Positions 1-12,330 of a stretch of DNA of 64,000 nt are shown here, one piece after another. Under the pieces are notes generated by a model that saw nothing but the letters and a program-made list of their open reading frames with translations, was not told the DNA's origin and did not search any database. Both the position numbers and the translations under genes were made by a program. Every line of letters starts with the position of its first letter. Within the stretch, counting starts at the first letter, position 1. The DNA is from Hippasteria phrygiana (taxonomy: Eukaryota > Echinodermata > Asteroidea > Valvatida > Goniasteridae): the NCBI GenBank assembly GCA_037893225.1, contig JAZGUH010000073.1, positions 1-64,000 of the forward strand, written 5' to 3'.

Positions 1-351
1 TTATTATAGTACATAAATACATATTACCGTGGGCCTGCAAAACCACTGGGCATGATTGACTTTATGTGAATAAGCACATCATTATCATCACTACACTAGG
101 TCGTCCAATATGGAGGGGTGATGTCTCATGAAAAAGGTTCTGTACATGAGTAGAGTCGTTGTAAGCTAACGCAGTGCTTTAACACATGGCATCACAGCAA
201 GAAGAGGTACTTATCCTGTGGATGGGGGTACAATCCCAAGTCTTGATAAATTACTAACAAACAAAAATACACATCAAAATCTTTAACTAGTCTATATTAT
301 TTTCATAAAAACTACCACAAGGGCACTGACCTTGGTCATTTTAAATATATT
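1..351. other. No gene seen
   Basis: AT-rich sequence with no supported coding region. A stretch near 60-110 resembles sequence near 25,860-25,900 just upstream of the gene A start codon (both contain a gaataagCAC/gaataggCAC block followed by CATTATC and ACACTA), so it may be part of a dispersed repeat. Confidence 0.5.
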
Positions 352-480
352 TTCAAGTGAACAAAGAACTGGCAGTAGCGGGATTTGAAACCTGTGACCT
401 CTGGAATACCGTACCGGCGCTCTGGAGGTCGCAGTTCAAAATCCCACTCCTGCCAGTTTTCTTTGTTCACGTTGAAAATG
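352..480. repeat. Hairpin-type MITE
   Basis: The two halves are inverted copies. The left arm, from about 358 (TGAACAAAGAACTGGCAG), pairs with the right arm ending about 470 (CTGCCAGTTTTCTTTGTTCA). The arms continue inward through the GGGATTTGAA/TTCAAAATCCC blocks to a GC-rich centre at about 410-418. It would fold into one long hairpin. Box-B-like TTTGAAACC/GGTCGCAGTTCAAAATCC tracts hint at a tRNA-derived origin, which is inference. Superfamily unknown. Confidence 0.6.
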
Positions 481-546
481 TTGTCAATTATTTAAGACAA
501 TTGAGTAGCAACTTTTACTATTTAGATTTCTGTGGACCTTGAAACA

Positions 547-875
547 CCCTTTTACAGATTCCCCCCAGCCCCGGGTTTCCCCTCCCCTCCTGGGCATGCC
601 GCTTCCCTCTCCCTGGGACCACCCTCTCTACATCCCACACACTGCCCTGCGGAGGCCAGGGAGCCCAGGCAGCCAGCTGCTTGCAGAGTACCCTAGATGC
701 TGACGAATCCTTCCCCTGTTGATGTCCACCTGCTGAACCTTCGGACCAGTGTCCAGCAGAGTAAACAATGCCGTGGAGGCCAAGCGAGAGGCCTTCCTGC
801 TCTTACACACGGATGGCCTTCGACTGTCGGTATCCGGGGCTGGGCGTTGCCGTGCATCAAACCAACAGTGGCAAG
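547..875 (+). other. GC-rich candidate exon or gene remnant
   Basis: An isolated GC-rich block in AT-rich surroundings. It follows a pyrimidine/acag acceptor-like site near 556 and ends at a donor-like GGCAAG|GTGAG at 875/876. All three plus frames carry partial open stretches, but none is open throughout: a stop (TAG) sits just before the ATG at 697, and the other frames break at about 720 and 770. That pattern fits a decayed exon with indels or a mobile-element fragment. I do not recognise the translation. Confidence 0.25.
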
Positions 876-2467
876 GTGAGATATTCTGGATCTCATATAC
901 CGTAGTGGTAAATTGGACCTTATTGCCGTTTGCTAGTATACAAATAATCCAATGTTTTTTGAGTGCAAGGTGGAAGGGAAATATTGATTGTTCATCAACG
1001 AGGCGTAGCTAAGTTGAATTAATATTATGAAAAACATACTTAATGTACTACGTTGATAACGAGCTATGTGATTGGATAACATTTTATAAGCTGCACTCAT
1101 TTAAACGCAGTAGGTCATTGACAGAGCTGTGAAGCAAAAAGTTTGCTACTGAGTTGCAGAAGTGTTTACTTTATAGTAAAACGGGTACCATCCAAAATTG
1201 GCATGCAATGTAGTAATACTGCCTGACTGGAGTAGAGCTGAAAACTTTGTCTCATTTAGCGCTTTCCATAGAAGATCACAACAAACACGAGTGGAACATA
1301 GAATAGCCTAATGCGTATGTGTCCCATCTTGCCCATGAGACCAAAGCAGCGATATTAAACCACATGCTACCTCAAGGAGCATGCAGTACGATGCCCAATA
1401 GCAAAAATTTTTGAGTGATATGAAGGACGCAATATGAAGGGCACTATATGATTTAGGGTAAACTCTTTTGTGCTGTACAAAAGTTTACCCAAATCAAATA
1501 GCGCCTCCTATTGTGTCCGCCCATATCTCAAAATGGTAATGCAGTGACGCTGTTCACTGTTTGCCAAATATGCTAAAAAATAGATGGCAGTAGCGCTGTT
1601 TGCATGACCTTATGAAAATGACATGACCCAGGAATTGTCCAAATGGATGATGCCCAGGTCAGATTATGTCATTGTCTTAAGTCACTCTAGACCGTTGCCT
1701 ATTTCCATTTTTGTGTGTGGTCCCTACTTTTCATCAGAGAAAAATGTATACTCTGTTACAGGTTGCTGTCAGAAATCTCTTCCAGAATCTCAACCTAAGA
1801 GGCTGCAGGCCACCTCGTTATCGGGTCTGTACTACAGCAAACGAGATGGAAGTGGGATTCCAGAGTTACATTGGAGCCTATGGAGATCAACACATATGCG
1901 GTCCAGTTTCACTGACGCTTGAGGGGTGTTGCAGCCTCGTACAAAAGATTACAAGGATTGTTTGATCGGTGCAAAAAGATTGCGTAGAAGGCTACAATGT
2001 TCATTAATAAAGAGCTTGTTCAGAGCAAAAGCATCATGTCCTTCCCCTGAGTTTAAACGTTGTGCTCAAAATGGGGATCGTTTGCGTACTTCATGCAACT
2101 GAAGAAAAAAACAAAGCAGATTTAATGACCTCAAGCAGTGGTTTTTGATACTCTTGAGTAATTATTTCATTCTTCTGTTCTTGTTGTGTTGAATCCTAGA
2201 GTGCTAAACTAATGCAGTTATAAAAATGGCATAGTTGTACTTTAGACCAAACTTCATTGCTCTGCTAATGACAGAATCCATGCTTATGGCACCATTCTGT
2301 ACTTGAAAGCACTAGCATAGAAATTCGTGCTAATCTCATTTGCACAGAATCCTTATTTTTTGAAATCCCTTATTATATTTAGAAGCCAAAATTCCTTTCT
2401 AATGAGTGAAACGTACCTAATTATCAGCACAGATTTTTCTGCTACATATTATTTTATGATTCTTCGC
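876..2467. other. No gene seen
   Basis: Only short open frames without codon bias, splice context or recognisable motifs. No strong repeats were noticed. Confidence 0.45.
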
Positions 2468-2621
2468 TTAACCCTAACCCTCCAGGGCATGTTGCTGGAA
2501 GCCCTGCCAGATGCATCAGATTACATACTTTGTCACAATTGACTTGTGTGCAGAGTGGCAGCAAAAAGTGGAGCTGTCATGCACAGATGCACTGTGCTGC
2601 GTCTGGCAGTGTTAGGGTTAA
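2468..2621. mobile_element. piggyBac-like MITE, 146 bp, TTAA target site
   Basis: TTAA at both ends (2,468-2,471 and 2,618-2,621) encloses a 146-bp core. Its inverted termini begin CCCTAACCCTCCAG on the left and, as reverse complement, CCCTAACACTGCCAG on the right. TTAA duplication with CCC...GGG termini is the hallmark of piggyBac-type elements. There is no coding capacity, so it is non-autonomous. Confidence 0.55.
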
Positions 2622-5600
2622 GGTAAGCAACTCATGTGCTGTTGTTATTCGGCAAAGCCCCAGATGTCTTTGATACATCATCATTGCACTGGGAGCAACA
2701 ATTACCTTTTCATCGTTAAAAACATTCTTGAGAAGGTCTGAAGAGCCTGCTGAATCATTCTGTAGGACTTTCCAGACATTTAAGGTGAAGGTATGGTCAT
2801 CTTTTTTTGTAGTACTTGTTTTTATAATACCATGGTTTTGCTCAGAAAAAATCGCTGTTCAGATGTGAAAAATGAACGAGAGCCAATTTGATAATCATGT
2901 GCCTTTTTTCCTTAGCTCCCTGAAATGTTTTACCCCGAAACTGCAGATTGAGTGCAATTTTGTGTACGCCTTTCTTATATCTATGCAATCTGACTGAAAA
3001 CAAGCCCAGAGACGTCTTTGGCGAATAGCTCTTCCACAATGCATATTAGAAAGCATGGGGGTTGTGTATGCTCATAATGGTGCCCCAGGGGTGGGGAGAA
3101 ACAATTGAAATCTGCATAAATATTAAGAAAGGTGTATTCTAATTGAATCGGCTTGTTTTGCAACATCTATCCATCAATATAATAATTACCAATTCCAAAC
3201 AATGGTTTCAACAATAGGAGAATCAAGAAAAACCTAGTGGAAAAAGAGGCAAACTGTGACCCTACAGCATTACAGAACAATGATTCTCAAATAACCTGCA
3301 TTAGTTTGTTTTGGGATGGACTCGATCAGCAAACTCTTCAAAATGTTACGTGGTATAAATTGCCACACGAATGCACGTAACAGGTTTCTTAATTTAGCAC
3401 TTGAGCCTCGCGTCTAAACCAGGAAGTGCAACAGATCGGTGCTGTTTCGTCAATGTGGAAATTTGTCTGTAGAAAGTTTTCAAACTTCGGAGTGTTGCAG
3501 GACTTTTTTTTTGAGAAAGATTATTTTTTACGATATTACTTACATTACATCAAATTTACATATTGCATGTTTCATAAAGATTTCCCATCATCATTTTTTC
3601 TTCTTCTTCATATTAGTACTTTGAAGTTATTGCAAGGTGATCATGATAATTTGAATATAAATATTTTCAGATACAAAAATATATTATGATTATGAAACGG
3701 TTGGACGGTCAACAAATACAAATAAGACCGTCCAATGTCTGTTGTATATATTTATTTGTATATGTACATATGTAATAGTGCACGACAAACAAAAACACTT
3801 GTGTTGCTTTGTGCAAAGCTATAGTTCAAGCAGACTTTACAGACTGATTTAACAACTGTGATTCTTCAGAGCCCTATAAATTTGTGATGTATTCTTGCAA
3901 AATCAGACTAATCTGGGGGAGGGTGGTTGAAATAAGTTATTGTAGATCTGAATGGGGAGTAAATCCTCTTCACCATTTGTCTGTTTTATTGTAATTTAAT
4001 ATAACTCTGTGGTGCACACATTATCTTGATCCTCCATGTTAAAAGTAGGAAATTGGTTTCATGATATTGGATGGAATTCTTAACGAGAAGCGAGGTGAGG
4101 AGCAAAAGTGTTAAAACAAGATGTTTGTCCTCTCTAACCTTGTGCCCGATACAACTGTATAGCTTGGTTTTATAATGTCATGAACTAACCCACTGGATAT
4201 GTATCTGTGTATATGCGAAGTTTGTATAGCTTATCAAACCGTTGACCTTTAACAAAGAGGACAATAGGGTCCACGATGGAGTCGAGGTCCACTGATTAAA
4301 AATCGTGTACAAAACATATGGGAGGCCTTCTGAAAAAGTTAGAGGTATAAACAAAAGAGGAACAATGGGAGTCCGCGATTGCCGGTGTTATACACACTTG
4401 TGTGTGTTTGAAGATGATCAAAACTGCAATTCCCGATACATTTTACATAATACATATAAAAGCAGTCCAACTCGGTATTGTTCGATACCCTAATCCCTGT
4501 GTGCCAATACTTGGAAGTCTTGAAAATGTACATCTTCTTCTCTAAAATGTGTGCACCTGGGAGTAAACTCCCACCGCGCGATATGTACTCGGTTTCCTGC
4601 ACCAAAGTGAGTTTTTTTTAGCTGAAAATTTCATAATTTTGCAACTCTTTATAAATCAATATATCATTGAGGGGCAGTCAAGGACAGGAAGCACCATAAG
4701 TATGCAATATGTATAAAGACCACTTTAAAACACAAAGTCATTGTTATGTGTGCAGTGTTAATATAAAATGGAGGCAGAAAGGGAAGTAATTAAATGACCC
4801 AATTTATCGGTCTAAGCTGAATTGACGAGAGATTTCAAGACAGGGATTTGCTATCTTATTTCAACTTAATAATTATAAGCACCTCCAGTCACTCCTTAAC
4901 TTGGAAGACTCAATTCACAATTGATTATATCCAGCTTGAGTATAGTTTAAAATTTCCCACAATTAATCCTTTATATTATATTTCCAACCAAAAAATTAAA
5001 CATTTTCTACATTTTCTCTATAATATTGCTCTTTTAGTAAATTATTAACGAAAACATTATCAAACTAATACATATTTTTTCACGATGGATATTTCAATCA
5101 GTTTCTTCTTTGAATGAAGACGAAAAAAAAACACATATAAATTGACAAAGAACAGTGGTTTGCTGTTTTGTTTTCACAACCAAACACACATATAATCTAG
5201 TTTAATTGATAATAACTCAACTTTCAATGCTAAAATGAAATCTCCTAACCCCCTACCACCCCAGCCCTTCCCCCCCCCCCCCCTGGTTTAACGTTAGCTG
5301 AAACATCTACCAAACCCATGAGGAAGTCTCCTTCCACCAACCAAGATGGAAGCCGTTGCTGGAATGATCTTAAATGCACACTACCCAACAAATTAAATGT
5401 AAACACATCCAAACCACGCATACCAATCTCCAACCATGAAATGCAACACATTATCCATACAATACTATCCCGTTGAGACTTCTCATTACACTATACACTT
5501 ACGACTGGGTTTAATCAAAACTGCTTGCTGAAATCTGAGGTGTTTACAACCACATCAAATAAAAGTAAAAATAATTTTTCTGAAAAATTGCAATAAAATC

Positions 5601-6165
5601 TATTTCCTGTCCATTTTAAGAAAGTGCCCACTTATTTTTGCCACGTATTTCGACAAATATTAGAGGTTGAGATTTCAACTTGTAGCGTTTACGTGTACGC
5701 ATACTATCAGCTGATCAGCATTACCACCAAGAAGAGACAAGTTTCCAGTTTCATTTTAGGCGCAATACGGTTGATTTCATGTGTTAAAACTAAGTTTGTT
5801 TTTATTTGACAAAAGTTCAAGACTGTCTTGAAAGCCAACAGTAGTATGTCATCATCAAGTCCCCCGTGCGCGAGTCCCTTCCTTTTAAGCCCACGTAACG
5901 TCGTACGTGTAAAAGCGATTTTATAAGGTTCACTGACACGTGTAGATTTAGGACGCTTACATATAAGTTGGATACCTTTATAGCTTGCGGTCACAATGGT
6001 TATTGTTCATCAGTATCGATCGCTTCCATTTTGCTGCATCAGACCGACGTAGTTCAATTAATCTCAGTCGTATTTGTTATAAAAAAAAGAGTCTTTAGCA
6101 GCTTTTAGGGTATGCAAGGACGTCTCAGTAGCCTACTGTGCAAAGCCCCTCAACTCACATATGAT
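2622..6165. other. No gene seen
   Basis: AT-rich sequence with only short, unconvincing open frames. A poly-C tract lies near 5,270-5,283. A small inverted repeat (TTGGACGGTC ... GACCGTCCAA) lies at about 3,700-3,737. Confidence 0.45.
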
Positions 6166-6361
6166 GCACGATATGGGGCAGAGGGACCCTCCCCCCCCCC
6201 CCCTCTTTGTGTTGGGTCATTGTGTTCCCGAAATCTCAGGAATCCTTTCAGATGCTAGGGGGGATGTATTAGGTAACAATAAGTCCTGGAGTGTGTAAAA
6301 TTTATAGGGTACAGGGAACGTCAAAGGGGGCCGGGGGTACCACCTCTGCCCCATATCGTGC
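6166..6361. mobile_element. Short DNA element with perfect 19-bp inverted termini
   Basis: GCACGATATGGGGCAGAGG at 6,166-6,184 is perfectly inverted at 6,343-6,361. The roughly 196-bp element contains a poly-C tract near 6,190-6,202 and no open frame. No clear target-site duplication was found, so the superfamily is undetermined. Confidence 0.6.
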
Positions 6362-7459
6362 TGGGTATATCAACTCCTCTTACCAACTGTACGTTACGTT
6401 TGGGCACGTAATTATGATGAGAACAAGTCGAAGAAGATTCGAGCTTATCAAATATTAAGAAAAGTTTGTCGGCATGTGTGCTCCGAAAATGACGAGAGAT
6501 CGAAGGTTTCTTTTGTTTCAGAGACTAACATTAGGAATTGCTGGTTTCAGTAACTCGGATCATGGGAGCACCATGCTCGGATAGAATGAATTAATTCATC
6601 ATCGTTGTCAATAGCACCCCGCGTAATCCGCATTTTCGCAGCCATTTTGCACTTTTGCAAGTCGCATGTTGCAAGTGACATGCTTGACTGAATCACTGTG
6701 GATGTCTCGAAAAGTGTTACGAGACATTCGGATGTCTCGGGAGTTATGTTTTGTCTCAGGTGGGCTATTTTTTGTTATTTTAATTTATAACAGTGATCGT
6801 TCAAAAGGATACACATATCCTAGTGTATACAAAACCAGTGCCCTTCTAACGCCGCCTTAACGCATAAGGTCTGCTAGATATTTTTAATTAATAGGGAAGG
6901 GACAGGCATGCATATTATATTACTTTTAGGGCATGCATACATATTTCAAACATTGTGAATTTGCATAACCGACCCTGTGAGAACTAATAGCCCGTAAAAT
7001 AACATTTAAAATTTGGCATGCAATTGTGCTATTGAAACAATTGAAGCAAATTTTCGAAGCCGCAATTATTTATTATTAATCGAATTTGTGATGAGGACAT
7101 CGATAATTAGACACAAAATAAATATAATATGGAGAAATATACAAAACAGCGTTATTCAATCACTTTTCCCCCGGTACAAATTGGCTGTCCGCTTACCAAT
7201 AGTTAGCCACCGTTTCTGTACAGAATTTGGGGCGCATCATTGCACGACTTCACTTCCACACTACACAGCGCACGCACATACTCACACGCATACATTGTAA
7301 AATCCCAACCTCTTCATCATTTCTCCCCTAAAACCAACAGTCATGTGCATAAATGGACGCTTCATTAGAAGTAGAACCTTATTGTATTCTGGAGTTATTC
7401 AATAAAAGTACAAGGTCGGGAACTCTTTGTTTTGCCGTCGTGTATAAAAAATGTACAAT
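6362..7459. other. No gene seen
   Basis: AT-rich sequence. No supported gene, RNA or repeat. Confidence 0.45.
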
Positions 7460-8029
7460 TGGGGCATGTAGTCAGGGAGCTTATGTCATGATAATAAAGT
7501 CCCATGGGCACCGAATGATTAGAACATGCCACCTAGCTAGATACCTTAATTAGACCCTAAGGAACAAGAAAAACAATGTTGGCAAAATCTAAAGTTTTGC
7601 TGCAGGTGGCGGCCATCTTGGATTCAAATGGCCCGCCATTGTGAACCACCTTTTTGAGTATAAATCACCACTTGTGAATGCATATTAAATCAATTTTGGT
7701 GGCTTTATACCCCAAATTGTTATGTCAAAGGTTGAAAATTGATGCTTTCAGTTTCAGTGGGTAAGCTAATGAATGGCAGCCATGTTGTTTTTGTGTTTAT
7801 TGGGGTGGGCGTAATCATACATGCAGACTATGTGTTACGATTTTGAGTCAATTGTGATTGGAACTTTTTGTTTCCAGGGCCTTGGTTAACCGATTGTTTC
7901 ATTTTGGTTGAACTTCTTGTTCTTTACTCGATGAAGTGCTTTTTAATTTTGAAAATAGCAAGAAAGAAAGAACCGGTGTGTGCAGGCAAAATTCAAGGAA
8001 TGACCCAGTTTATCTTATTTTTTGATCAT

Positions 8030-9200
8030 CTCAGAATAGCCGCAGTGAGTCAAAGTCGTTTGGGGGGTAGGGAGGGTGGGTTTGTTAAAGGCATCAACAA
8101 AATCTCTCTTTCCATTCTTTGTTCTGTTTCTGGGAAAGTTTTGGAGGAAGAAAGATTCTGTGAGCAAGGTCCTCATTATCGGTTTTTACGTATGTGACTG
8201 GGTCTTGCAGAAATTGTTTTTGTATATATTTACGAATAGGTTGGTGGGTATGCCAGCCGTGTGGGTGTGTGGACTGACCCACCCAAAGCGTAATTTCTTT
8301 CTTTTTTTAAAAGTGGAAATACGCTTCTGAGGGAGGGATCAGTTTTAGTCCACTATTTCTGCAAGATGACAGTCCTGGTATGTGCTGGATACCTAGAAGA
8401 ATGATCAGATGGATTCATTGATGGATAATCCAAGATTAGCCGCAGCGAGTCCCGAACTTATCTGGGTGGAGGGGGGAGGGGGGGGGAAACGATTTGTAAA
8501 GGCATCAACAAAATCTCTCTCTCTTTCCATTCTTTTATATATTTGTGGGAAAGGTTGGATGAAGAAAGATTCTGTTGAGCAAGGTCTCATTATCGGTTTT
8601 TACGTAAGTGACTGGTCTTGTGTAGAATTGTTTTTGTATATTTACGAATAGGTTGTGGGTATGCCAGCCGTGTGGATGTGTGACTGACCCACCCAAAGGC
8701 GTAATTTCTTTCTTTTTTAAAGTGGGAATACGCTTCGGGAGGGACAGTTTTAGCCATCTAAATTCTGCAAGATGACAGTACCTGGTATGTGCTGCTACGT
8801 TAGAAGAATAATCAGTGGATTATTTGATGGATCATTCCAAAGAAGTAGCCGCAGCGAGTCCGGAACTTATCTGGGGGAGGAGAGGGGGGGGGGGGAGATT
8901 TTGTAAAGGCAATCAACAAATCTCTCTTTCCATTTCGTTTTCTATTATGTGGGAAAGGTTGGATGAAGAAAGATTCATGTTTGAGCAAGGGTCCATTATC
9001 GTTTTTTACGTAAGTGACTGTCTGCAGAAATTGTTTTTGTATATTTACGAAATAGGTTGTGGGGTATGCCAGCCGTGTGGATGTGTGACTGACCCACCCA
9101 AAGCGTAAATTTCTTTCTTTAAAAAAAATGGAATACGCTTCGAGGGATCAGTCTTAGCCACTATTTCTGCAAGATGAGTAAAAATAAGTCACATGTTGTT
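8030..9200 (+). repeat. Left-arm tandem array, about 3 x 400 bp
   Basis: Successive units begin at about 8,030, 8,431 and 8,837 with the shared block AGCCGCAGCGAGTC. Each runs through a poly-G tract, AAAGGCATCAACAAAATCTC, a GAAAGATTC block, ATGCCAGCCGTGTGG and GACCCACCCAAAG. Short open frames inside the array come from the repeat and are not genes. Confidence 0.8.
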
Positions 9201-9674
9201 TTACGACACAAACATGTCCTAGCGTGGCCAAGACCAGAGGACGAGTTTTTGAAACTCCTCTCTATGGAAAAGACATAAATAATTGGCCCCCGGACGTTTG
9301 GGTGAATTTGACAGTGGCCAACAAAACTAACCCGCCTGACTGACACTCTGCAGAAACAGTGGCCAATACACCGACTCCCAAGAAGGCGTGCTCCACAGGA
9401 TAATAGAAATGATTAATAACCACGCTCTGGGTGGAGTCGATTGTACAGCCACACGGCTGGCATACCAACCAGCGGAATTACATAGATACACAAAACAGTT
9501 CTCTGCAGACCAGAATTATTAAATAGGAGAGCACCACCAACAGAGTCGTTCATCCTCCAACTTCACCAATGTTTTATGGGTGGTATGTTTTAGAGAAAAC
9601 AAGAAGAATGAGGATCGGCTTTGTTTGATGATGACTTTACAAACCTTCTCACCCCCCCCCCCCCCCCCCCCTCC

Positions 9675-10474
9675 CCCAGATAAGTTCAGGACTCGCTGCG
9701 GCTACTTCTTAGAATGATCCATCAAAGAATCAACTTATTGTTCTTCTAGTTAGCCAGCACATACCGGACTGTCCATCTTGCAGAAATAGTGGCTATAACT
9801 GACTCCCTCGAGCGTATTCCATTTTAAAAAGAAAGAAAAGAAAATACGCTTTGGGGGTGGGTCTGTCACACACATCCCACACGGCTGTACCCACCAACCT
9901 ATTCGTTAATATACAAAAACAATTTCTGCCGAAGACAGTCACTTACCGTAAAAACCGATAATAGACCTTGCTCAACAGAATCTTTCTTCATCCAACCTTT
10001 CCCACAAATACATAGAATGGAAAAGAGAGATTTTTGTTGATGCCTTTACAAATCCTTCCCCCCCCCCCCCCCCCCTCCCCTCCCCAGATAAGTTCGGACA
10101 AGCTTGCGGCTACTTCCTGGAATGATCCATCATAGATCCACTGATTATTCTTCTAACGTAGCCAGCACATACCAGGACTGTCCATCTTTACCAGGACTGT
10201 CATCTTGCAGAAATAGTGGCTAAAACTGACTCCCTCGAAGCGTATTCCACTTTAAAAACGAAAGAAATTGCGCTTTGGGTGGGTCAGTCACACACCCACA
10301 CGGCTGGCATACCCACCAACCTATTCGTATAAATATATACAAAAACAATTTCTGCAAGACCAGTCACTTACGTAAAAACCGATAATGAGACCTTGCTCAA
10401 CAGAATCTTTCTTCATCCAACCTTTCCCACAAATAGAAAAGAATGGAAAGAGAGATTTTGTTGATGCCTTTACA

Positions 10475-10505
<31 letters not shown>

Positions 10506-10960
10506 CCTCACCCAGATAAGTTCGGACTCGCTGCGGCTACTTCTTGGAATGACTCCATCAAAGAATCCACTGATTATTCTTCTAACGTAGCCAGCACATA
10601 CCAGGACTGTCATCTTGCAGAAATAGTGGCTAAAACTGACTCCCTCGAAGCGTATTCCACTTTAAAAACGAAAGAAATTGCGCTTTGGGTGGGTCAGTCA
10701 CACACCCACACGGCTGGCATACCCACCAACCTATTCGTATAAATATATACAAAAACAATTTCTGCAAGACCAGTCACTTACGTAAAAACCGATAATGAGA
10801 CCTTGCTCAACAGAATCTTTCTTCCTCCAACCTTTCCCACAAATATAAAAAGAATGGAAGGAGAGATTTTGTTGATGCCTTTAACAACCCCCACCCTCCC
10901 TAACCCCTAAACGAACTTTGACTCACTGCGGCTATTCCCTGAGATGATAAAAAAAAATAA
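9675..10960 (-). repeat. Right-arm tandem array, inverted copies of the 400-bp unit
   Basis: The reverse complement of the left-arm unit recurs with its GACTCGCTGCGGCTA block near 9,700, 10,100, 10,530 and, diverged, 10,920. The last two full units are nearly identical over hundreds of bases (for example 10,205-10,420 against 10,615-10,830), implying recent unit duplication within the arm. Poly-C tracts of different lengths mark each unit, including 27 C at 10,481-10,507. Confidence 0.8.
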
Positions 10961-11480
10961 GATAAACTGATCACTCTTTGAATTTTGCCTGCACACACCG
11001 GTTCATTCTTTCTTGCTATTCTCAAAATTTAAAAAGCACTTCATCTTGTAAAGAGCAAAAAGTTCAACCAAAATGAACAATCGGTTAACCAAGGCCCTGA
11101 AACAAAAGTTCTATCACATTGACTCAAAATCGTAACACATAGTCTGCATGTATGATTACGCCCCCTCCCAATAAACACAAACCAAACATAAAATGCTCTG
11201 ATCATCTCAGATCTATGTTTTACTGCTTCCTTGTCATGGGAAATGTAGGTTTTGCCAAAAAAATCAGCTTTGTACGATATTTCGAGCCAGAGTTATTGAG
11301 TTATTAAGCTTGAAATGGCGGCCATTTTGAAATCCAAGATGGCCGCCCTCTGCAACACTTTCGAAATTGCCAACATGATTTTTTGTGTTCTCTAGTACCT
11401 AAAGAACATGACTAGATAGATAGGATCTTCTAATCATTTAGTGCCCACGAGACGACATAAGCCCCCTGACTAATGGGGGG

Positions 11481-11984
11481 TGGACACTCATATTAACCGC
11501 ATCTGGCTGGCCGTTACATGTACATGTAATTAAGGTACATTTGTACTGATAATGGTATGCCAATACAGACTTGTGCAGCCAATGTGCAAACAATCCATCG
11601 AGTACATGTATGTGCAATAATGCACGTAAAAATGACCACCAGCCAGGTGGTCTTTTATTAACACAGCGGACATGGCCATCATCTGTATTCAAGAGGTAAA
11701 TGGAGGATGGTGTTTGTAAATAGAAACAAGGTGGTTCTCGAACCACGTGTCTCGCCTGCTTTTGTGATTACCCGAGAAGAATGCAGGGGCACTGATAATG
11801 GTTGAAGGAGCAAGGGTTAGTGTAAAAAGAGAATGAAATGGCAAGTTATCAAAAGCAAGAACCGATGAGCATGCCTAAAACAATGGTAGGTGACAAAAGC
11901 AATGTGGAAGGAAAATGTGGTCCAAAGTTATGGAAGTTTGAGTGGGGTGTGAAGGCTAGAGAGGATGAAAGCATGGAGATCGAC
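11481..11984. other. No gene; possible SINE remnant on minus strand
   Basis: No coding region is supported. At about 11,730-11,760 the minus strand contains GGTTCGAGAACC, a good RNA polymerase III B-box. A matching A-box could not be fixed, so this is only a possible tRNA-derived SINE fragment. Confidence 0.3.
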
Positions 11985-12330
11985 CATCATAAAAAGGTTA
12001 CAATAGTGCGTGCATGACCCAAGTTTGATTCCAATTGGACTTCCAGTTTTCAAATGAGACAAGTTGGACAATTCCAGAACTTGACCTCAAATGACCGTCG
12101 ACACCAGCATCATAAAGGTTGCAATATTGAATGCATGACCCAAGTTTGATTGCAATTGGACTTCCACTTTGCATACAAGACCAATTTTACAATTCCAGCC
12201 CATTGTACAACTTGACCTCAAATGACCTTTGACACAATCATATAAAGGTTGCAATATTGAATGCATGACCCAAGTTTGATTGCAATTGGTCTTCAACTTT
12301 GCATACAAGACCCATTTGTCAAAACTTAAA
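11985..12330. repeat. Three tandem copies of a ~125-bp unit
   Basis: Units start at about 11,988, 12,108 and 12,237 with CATCATAAAGGTTGCAATA and variants. Each contains GCATGACCCAAGTTTGATT, CAATTGGACTTCCA and TTGACCTCAAATGACC. The second and third copies are closest to each other. There is no coding potential. Confidence 0.8.

Larger units (their letters stand above)
7460..11480. mobile_element. 4-kb foldback (long inverted repeat) element
   Basis: The left flank from about 7,460 (GGGGCATGTAGTCAGGGAGC) is inverted at about 11,455-11,480. Inward from it, a GGCGGCCATCTTGGAT block near 7,610 is inverted near 11,330, and a CCTTGGTTAACCGATTGTT block near 7,881 is inverted near 11,078. The arms continue inward as arrays of about 400-bp units, three in the left arm and about four in the right, around a unique centre near 9,200-9,470. 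Long arms built from tandem repeats are typical of foldback elements. No transposase frame is present. The arms have diverged by indels, mostly in poly-C/poly-G tracts, so it is not a recent insertion. Confidence 0.75.

Noticed and set aside
8030..10960. CRISPR-like or coding arrays because of regular repeats with spacers
   Set aside because: Units are about 400 bp, inverted between arms and in an animal genome. The structure is a foldback transposon.
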